From an uncultured Clostridia bacterium (GTDB lineage: Bacteria > Bacillota > Clostridia > TANB77 > CAG-508), in assembly GCA_948502395.1 (NCBI GenBank), contig CAOPES010000007.1:53847-117846 (forward strand): 64,000 nt of DNA, in the 5' to 3' direction. Within the stretch, counting starts at the first letter, position 1. Every line of letters starts with the position of its first letter. Positions 62,678 through 64,000 of this stretch are shown piece by piece. The notes below the pieces were generated by a model. That model did no database searches. It worked only from the letters and a program-made list of their open reading frames with translations, and had not been told where the DNA came from. Position numbers and translations under genes: made by a program.

Positions 62678-63799
62678 ATGAAAAACAAGGAAAAAGGAAT
62701 TACGCTAATAGCACTAGTAATAACAATAATTGTACTTCTAATACTTGCAGGAGTAGCAATTGCGACGTTGACAGGAGATAATGGAATATTAACAAAAGCA
62801 GTTACAGCAAAAGAGAATACAGAAAAAGCAAATGAAGATGAGATGAGAAGATTGACAATGTTAGAAGCAGTATCAAATATTGAAAATAAAGAATATACAG
62901 ATGCGAATGGAGATACAGCGACAATACCAGCTGGATTTGCAGTATCACAAATAGAAGGAGAAAATACAGTAGAAAATGGATTAGTCATAATAGACGCTAA
63001 TGATAATGAATTTGTATGGATACCAGTACCAACAGCAATAGCTGAAAGTGAAGAACAAGGAACAATAAATAAAGCAATGGCAGTAAATTTAGGAACAAAA
63101 GAAAATCCACAATATAGGGGATTATTATACGATTTTACAAATGAAGGTTCAACAGTGAAGAATGGATGTACAACAACTACAAGTGATTATAGAGAGCCAG
63201 ATATAGTGAGTGATTATGATAATAATACAACATATAATAATGGACTATTTACAAAGGAGAGCTTACAAAATGATTATAATAATATGATAGAGAGCGTGAA
63301 TATAAATCATGGATTTTATGTATCAAGATATGAAATGAGTTTGGATGAAAATAAAAATGCCCAATCAAAGAAAAATCAGCCATCAGCGACAGCAGATGCA
63401 GCATCTGCAAATATGTGGTATGGGTTATATGAAAAAGCAAAAACATATGATAAAGCTTCGATAGTAAGTGGTATGATATGGGGAAGTCAGTATGACGCAA
63501 TGATGAATTGGATGAATAAAGACAGTAATGTAACTGTTAATTCACCAATATCAATAACGGGAGCAATCAGGAATGAATCAAGAATAACAGGCTCAGAAGA
63601 AAATGACAAAATAAAAAATGTATATGATTTGTTAGGAAATAGCTTTGAATGGACATTAGAGAATAGTGGTTCTGATAATCGACTTCGCCGAGGAGGATGT
63701 TTCGGTGATGTACTTTCACCTGCAAATAATTACTGGGGAAATCATCCAAACGATAGTTTTGGTAGCCGTGGATGCAGATTTGTACTTTATATAAAGTAA
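62678..63799 (+). CDS. Prepilin-like protein with formylglycine-enzyme/C-lectin-like C-terminus, copy 2
   Basis: A 373-aa paralogue of the preceding gene at a 1318-bp offset. The first 135 codons are almost identical at DNA level, the middle is about 85 percent alike, and the last 50 residues differ strongly: SFEWTLENSGSDNRLRRGG, then CFGDVLSPANNYWGNHP and GSRGCRFVLYIK. The RLRRGG...GCRF pattern fits the FGE-sulfatase/C-lectin fold better than copy 1. That end uses CGA, CGC and CGT arginine codons, rare elsewhere in the window. Concentrated C-terminal divergence is typical of binding surfaces under diversification. GAAGGAGAG is the Shine-Dalgarno. Confidence 0.8.
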   Translation: MKNKEKGITLIALVITIIVLLILAGVAIATLTGDNGILTKAVTAKENTEKANEDEMRRLTMLEAVSNIENKEYTDANGDTATIPAGFAVSQIEGENTVENGLVIIDANDNEFVWIPVPTAIAESEEQGTINKAMAVNLGTKENPQYRGLLYDFTNEGSTVKNGCTTTTSDYREPDIVSDYDNNTTYNNGLFTKESLQNDYNNMIESVNINHGFYVSRYEMSLDENKNAQSKKNQPSATADAASANMWYGLYEKAKTYDKASIVSGMIWGSQYDAMMNWMNKDSNVTVNSPISITGAIRNESRITGSEENDKIKNVYDLLGNSFEWTLENSGSDNRLRRGGCFGDVLSPANNYWGNHPNDSFGSRGCRFVLYIK

Positions 63800-64000
63800 T
63801 TATTGAAAAAAAGTGACAAAAAGAAGTATTATAGTAAGGTAATTCTAATGTGAACGATAATTTAAAAAGAGAAAAGTTATACAAAAAAATAAATATATTT
63901 GTATAGCTTTTTCTTAATTATCTAAGCTAAAATTATTTATTCAATTGTCGAAATTTGTCGTATTTTGCGATGAGTTTTTTGATAAATTTTAGTAAAAATC
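63800..64000. other. End of window: third promoter-like copy and a hairpin, no gene
   Basis: GGTAATTCTAATGTGAACGATAATTT near 63838 resembles the TTGACG promoter region of the two paralogues but lacks the TTGACG. It is followed by a long hairpin (AGAAAAGTTATACAAA with TTTGTATAGCTTTTTCT, about 63871-63914). No ORF is visible to the window end. It may be the remnant of a third repeat unit. Confidence 0.5.

Noticed and set aside
1..64000. tRNA or rRNA genes
   Set aside because: I looked for T-loop (GGTTCGAATCC-like) and CCA-end patterns and saw none. The nearest, around 3250, is coding sequence of truB.

Overview
The window is a 64 kb piece of a very AT-rich chromosome. Its gene content points to a low-GC, anaerobic, spore-forming member of the Clostridia. 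The indicators are spoIIP for sporulation, rubrerythrin for anaerobic oxidative-stress defence, and pta with two acetate kinases for acetate fermentation. Firmicute-type gene strings also fit: infB-rbfA-nrnA-truB, and yicC-remA-rpoZ-gmk-priA-def-fmt. Almost all genes lie on the + strand. I saw no tRNA, rRNA, CRISPR array or complete transposon. The only confident structural RNA is RNase P RNA.

Layout. 1-4030: infB (5' end outside the window), rbfA, nrnA, truB. 4226-8549: a shortened dinD, an unknown protein, a class A penicillin-binding protein. 8618-15894: cysS, galE, argS, a membrane protein, a PHP-type tyrosine phosphatase, glmM. 16014-21527: a membrane protein, spoIIP, pgi, an acyl-ACP thioesterase, pyk. 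21639-29818: a surface locus with an LPxTG-type protein, a sortase and a 2137-aa repeat/vWA protein, behind a structured leader. 29905-35695: an anchored protein, a small minus-strand gene, der-plsY-gpsA, a zinc-ribbon protein, dtd. 35804-43629: rnpB, an MFS transporter, an acidic coiled-coil protein, a DUF1836 regulator divergent from an acyl-CoA synthetase, small orphans. 43833-53880: a HAD/thioredoxin-reductase fusion, trxA, an RluD-type synthase, trmB, pta, two ackA, rubrerythrin, rsmE. 53890-60583: a membrane protein with a histone-like tail, then the yicC-to-fmt string. 60664-64000: a small minus-strand gene and a tandem pair of prepilin-like proteins with a formylglycine-enzyme/C-lectin-like C-terminus.

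The most striking observation concerns the codon CGG. Five otherwise well-conserved housekeeping genes (truB, an acyl-ACP thioesterase, an RluD-type synthase, rsmE and priA, the last three times over) have broken reading frames. All seven breaks are the same event: an in-frame CGG, after which the protein continues in the +1 frame as if the C were skipped and the following GGN read as glycine. I checked the phase of every CGG I could find in the other genes, roughly 110 of them. None is an in-frame codon, although CGA, CGC and CGT are all used for arginine. In this window CGG therefore behaves only as a +1 frameshift site. This suggests an orphan CGG codon with programmed or tolerated +1 frameshifting (equivalently, CGGN read as Gly). 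A systematic sequencing artefact must be excluded.

A second theme is a set of intergenic palindromic repeats in three families, all carrying a GGGAC-containing core inside different outer arms. They sit between genes, often directly before the next Shine-Dalgarno sequence. One copy lies in frame inside the HAD/thioredoxin-reductase fusion and encodes its linker. Another supplies the last codons and stop of the first acetate kinase.
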